Under the pieces are notes generated by a model that did not search any database, had not been told where the DNA came from, and was given only the letters and a program-made list of their open reading frames with translations. A stretch of DNA of 64,000 nucleotides, taken from Bacteroides sp. GTDB taxonomy: Bacteria > Bacteroidota > Bacteroidia > Bacteroidales > Bacteroidaceae. The first letter of the stretch is position 1; the number at the start of each line of letters is the position of its first letter. Shown here piece by piece: positions 62,714-64,000 of this stretch. The position numbers were made by a program, and so were the translations under genes. The stretch covers positions 1-64,000 of the forward strand of contig NZ_JASLER010000006.1 of assembly GCF_030151085.1 (NCBI RefSeq), given 5' to 3'.

Positions 62714-63583
62714 ATGAAGAATCTTCTTATTTTATCTTTCTTAGTAATAACAACTATGTTATCTGCACAGAAACCCATTGAACTACCATTATGGCCCAAC
62801 GGTGCTCCTAATAGTAACGAATTGAAAGATGAGGAGCAAAGCGGTGAAGGATGGGTTTCTAATGTTACCAAGCCCTTTATCAAAGTTTTTCCTGCAAAGA
62901 ATCCCAATGGCATGGCTATAATTATGTGTCCCGGAGGTGGATATGGCGGTCTTGCTATGGATCATGAAGGTTATGATATGGCACCTTGGTTAAACACGCA
63001 AGGCATTACATACGTGGTGCTGAAATACCGTATGCCGAATGGTCATTATGAAGTTCCCCTTTCTGATGCCGAACAAGCCATACGTCTTGTACGCGAACAT
63101 GCAGCAGAATGGGGCATTAATCCACAACGTGTCGGTATAATGGGAGCATCTGCAGGTGGACATCTGGCTGCTTCTCTGGCTACTCTTTACAGTAGCGAGA
63201 AGACACGCCCTGATTTCCAGATACTATTTTATCCTGTCATCTCCATGTTGAAAGGTGTAACCCACGGAGGTTCCCGCAAGAATCTTATCGGAGAAAATCC
63301 ATCACAAGAACTGGAACAGAAGTATTCTCTCGAAAGACAAGTATCACCACGATCTCCGCAAGCTTTCATCATGCTTTCTTCGGATGATGATGCTGTACCT
63401 CCTATCAACGGAATAGGTTATTTCCTTGCTCTTCGCGATCAAAAAGTACCTGCCAGCCTGCATGCATATCCTACAGGCGGACATGGCTGGGGATTTCATG
63501 ATAACTTTACTTATAAACGCCAATGGACCGAAGAATTAGAAAAATGGTTGCGTGACGGACTTGTATTCTCTAATAACCAATAA
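62714..63583 (+). CDS. Secreted alpha/beta hydrolase (esterase/xylanase-associated type)
   Basis: From the ATG at 62714 the protein has 289 residues with a signal peptide (about 1-18, 'TMLSAQ'). The fold has 'AIIMCPGGGYGGLAMDHEGYDMAPWLNTQGITYVVLKYRMPNGH' with an oxyanion loop, the elbow 'GIMGASAGGHLAASLATLY' with Ser146, 'MLSSDDDAVPPING' with the acid, and 'YPTGGHGWGFHD' with His257. This is the BD-FAE/Axe-like esterase family that often removes acyl groups from plant glycans. The next gene, a beta-galactosidase, begins one base after its stop. Confidence 0.88.
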   Translation: MKNLLILSFLVITTMLSAQKPIELPLWPNGAPNSNELKDEEQSGEGWVSNVTKPFIKVFPAKNPNGMAIIMCPGGGYGGLAMDHEGYDMAPWLNTQGITYVVLKYRMPNGHYEVPLSDAEQAIRLVREHAAEWGINPQRVGIMGASAGGHLAASLATLYSSEKTRPDFQILFYPVISMLKGVTHGGSRKNLIGENPSQELEQKYSLERQVSPRSPQAFIMLSSDDDAVPPINGIGYFLALRDQKVPASLHAYPTGGHGWGFHDNFTYKRQWTEELEKWLRDGLVFSNNQ

Positions 63584-63584
63584 T

Positions 63585-64000
63585 ATGAAATTTACATTAT
63601 TACTCACTTTCCTGGCATTTCCTCTTATGCTTATAGCACAAGAGGGACGCTACGAGCAGATAACTAATCCCAAGCTGACAAGCATCAACAAGGAGGCTCC
63701 TCGCAGTACTTTTACCTCCTATACCACAGAGACTGATGCTATTATCAACGACCGCACAAACGGTACCTTCCGTTTGTCTCTCAACGGAAAATGGAAATTC
63801 AGCTATGTGGAAAACTTTACTGATCGTCCTACGGATTTTATGAATGAACGTACAAACGTTAATCATTGGCCGGATATCAATGTACCTGGTAATTGGGAAC
63901 TACAGGGTTTTGGTACACCCATCTACGTGAATACGTCATACGAGTTCTGTTCTCCCGGATATGCCCCTTATTGGGATAAGCCCAATCCTCCTTATGTTCC
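63585..64000 (+). CDS. GH2 beta-galactosidase (3' partial)
   Basis: The frame is open from the ATG at 63585 to the window edge, 138 codons. A signal peptide (about 1-19, 'LMLIAQ') precedes the GH2 N-terminal jelly-roll: 'NGTFRLSLNGKWKFSYVENFTDRPTDF', 'NHWPDINVPGNWELQGFGTPIYVNTSYEF' and 'PYWDKPNPPYVP'. These are the sugar-binding-domain motifs of large secreted Bacteroides beta-galactosidases, normally about 1000 residues. The hydrolase immediately upstream suggests a small glycan-use operon that continues beyond the window. Confidence 0.92.
   Translation, partial: MKFTLLLTFLAFPLMLIAQEGRYEQITNPKLTSINKEAPRSTFTSYTTETDAIINDRTNGTFRLSLNGKWKFSYVENFTDRPTDFMNERTNVNHWPDINVPGNWELQGFGTPIYVNTSYEFCSPGYAPYWDKPNPPYV

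Noticed and set aside
1..64000. tRNA, rRNA, insertion sequences, prophage genes
   Set aside because: None was recognised on reading either strand; a tRNA or IS search program was not available, so short or degenerate elements could be missed.

Overview
The window reads as chromosomal DNA of a gut Bacteroides-type bacterium. The evidence is the recurring Bacteroidetes -7 promoter element TAnnTTTG, the lack of strong Shine-Dalgarno sequences at most genes, TonB-dependent receptors with Bacteroidetes-type signal peptides, MotA/ExbB-type energisers, an HU-related protein with a Gly-rich tail, and a GH2 beta-galactosidase at the right edge. I cannot assign a species. No rRNA, tRNA, insertion sequence, phage or CRISPR array was found.

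Layout. 1-4524: end of a TolC / HlyD / double ABC-2 permease export operon. 4609-6490: a small secreted DUF2541-like protein, a candidate antisense-strand small RNA (5082-5148) and pncB. 6494-8930 (minus): cbiA, a YjbR/MmcQ protein and a PduO-type cobalamin adenosyltransferase. 9018-11203: a sugar kinase fused to a RapZ C-terminal domain, followed by a MurU-like nucleotidyltransferase (probable cell-wall sugar recycling). 11300-12687 (minus): a decayed AspT/YidE-family transporter. 12796-16591 (minus): a three-subunit biotin-dependent acyl-CoA carboxylase/decarboxylase operon headed by a small Cys-rich protein and, unexpectedly, by a cobalamin riboswitch.

16672-39922 is the most notable part: a B12/metal-tetrapyrrole island. 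Five cobalamin riboswitches lie within about 10.2 kb, two pairs of them divergent. They precede the carboxylase operon, a BtuB-like receptor with a lipoprotein CbiK, the anaerobic ribonucleotide reductase nrdDG, a second BtuB-like receptor, and a third receptor. The third receptor is followed by an exported CbiK, a PepSY membrane protein, a membrane-anchored CobN/HmuS chelatase homologue, a membrane protein, an ExbB-like channel and an ExbD-like DUF2149 protein. A further receptor plus exported CbiK pair follows with its own non-riboswitch promoter. The arrangement suggests an extracytoplasmic, proton-motive-force-coupled system that takes up and inserts or removes metal from corrinoids or other tetrapyrroles, under B12 control.

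40013-41514: an HU-related protein, a 24-bp-period palindrome array, a long hairpin and an overlapping DUF4160/DUF2442 pair. 41663-48139: a compact corrin-ring cassette in which all four proteins are fusions (CbiH-CbiC, CbiE-CbiT, CbiG-CbiF, CbiJ-CbiD), followed by an overlapping outer-membrane barrel gene. cbiL lies apart at 59363 and cbiA at 7506, so the strain probably makes corrinoids by the anaerobic route. The only cobaltochelatase homologues in view are exported ones. 48835-60070 holds a MATE exporter, a secreted hydrolase, catalase, a BtuFCD-type ABC importer without a riboswitch, an RclA/RclC/AraC cluster resembling the reactive-chlorine resistance system, and cbiL. 60162-64000: a DUF1573 protein, an OPT transporter, a secreted alpha/beta hydrolase and the start of a GH2 beta-galactosidase.
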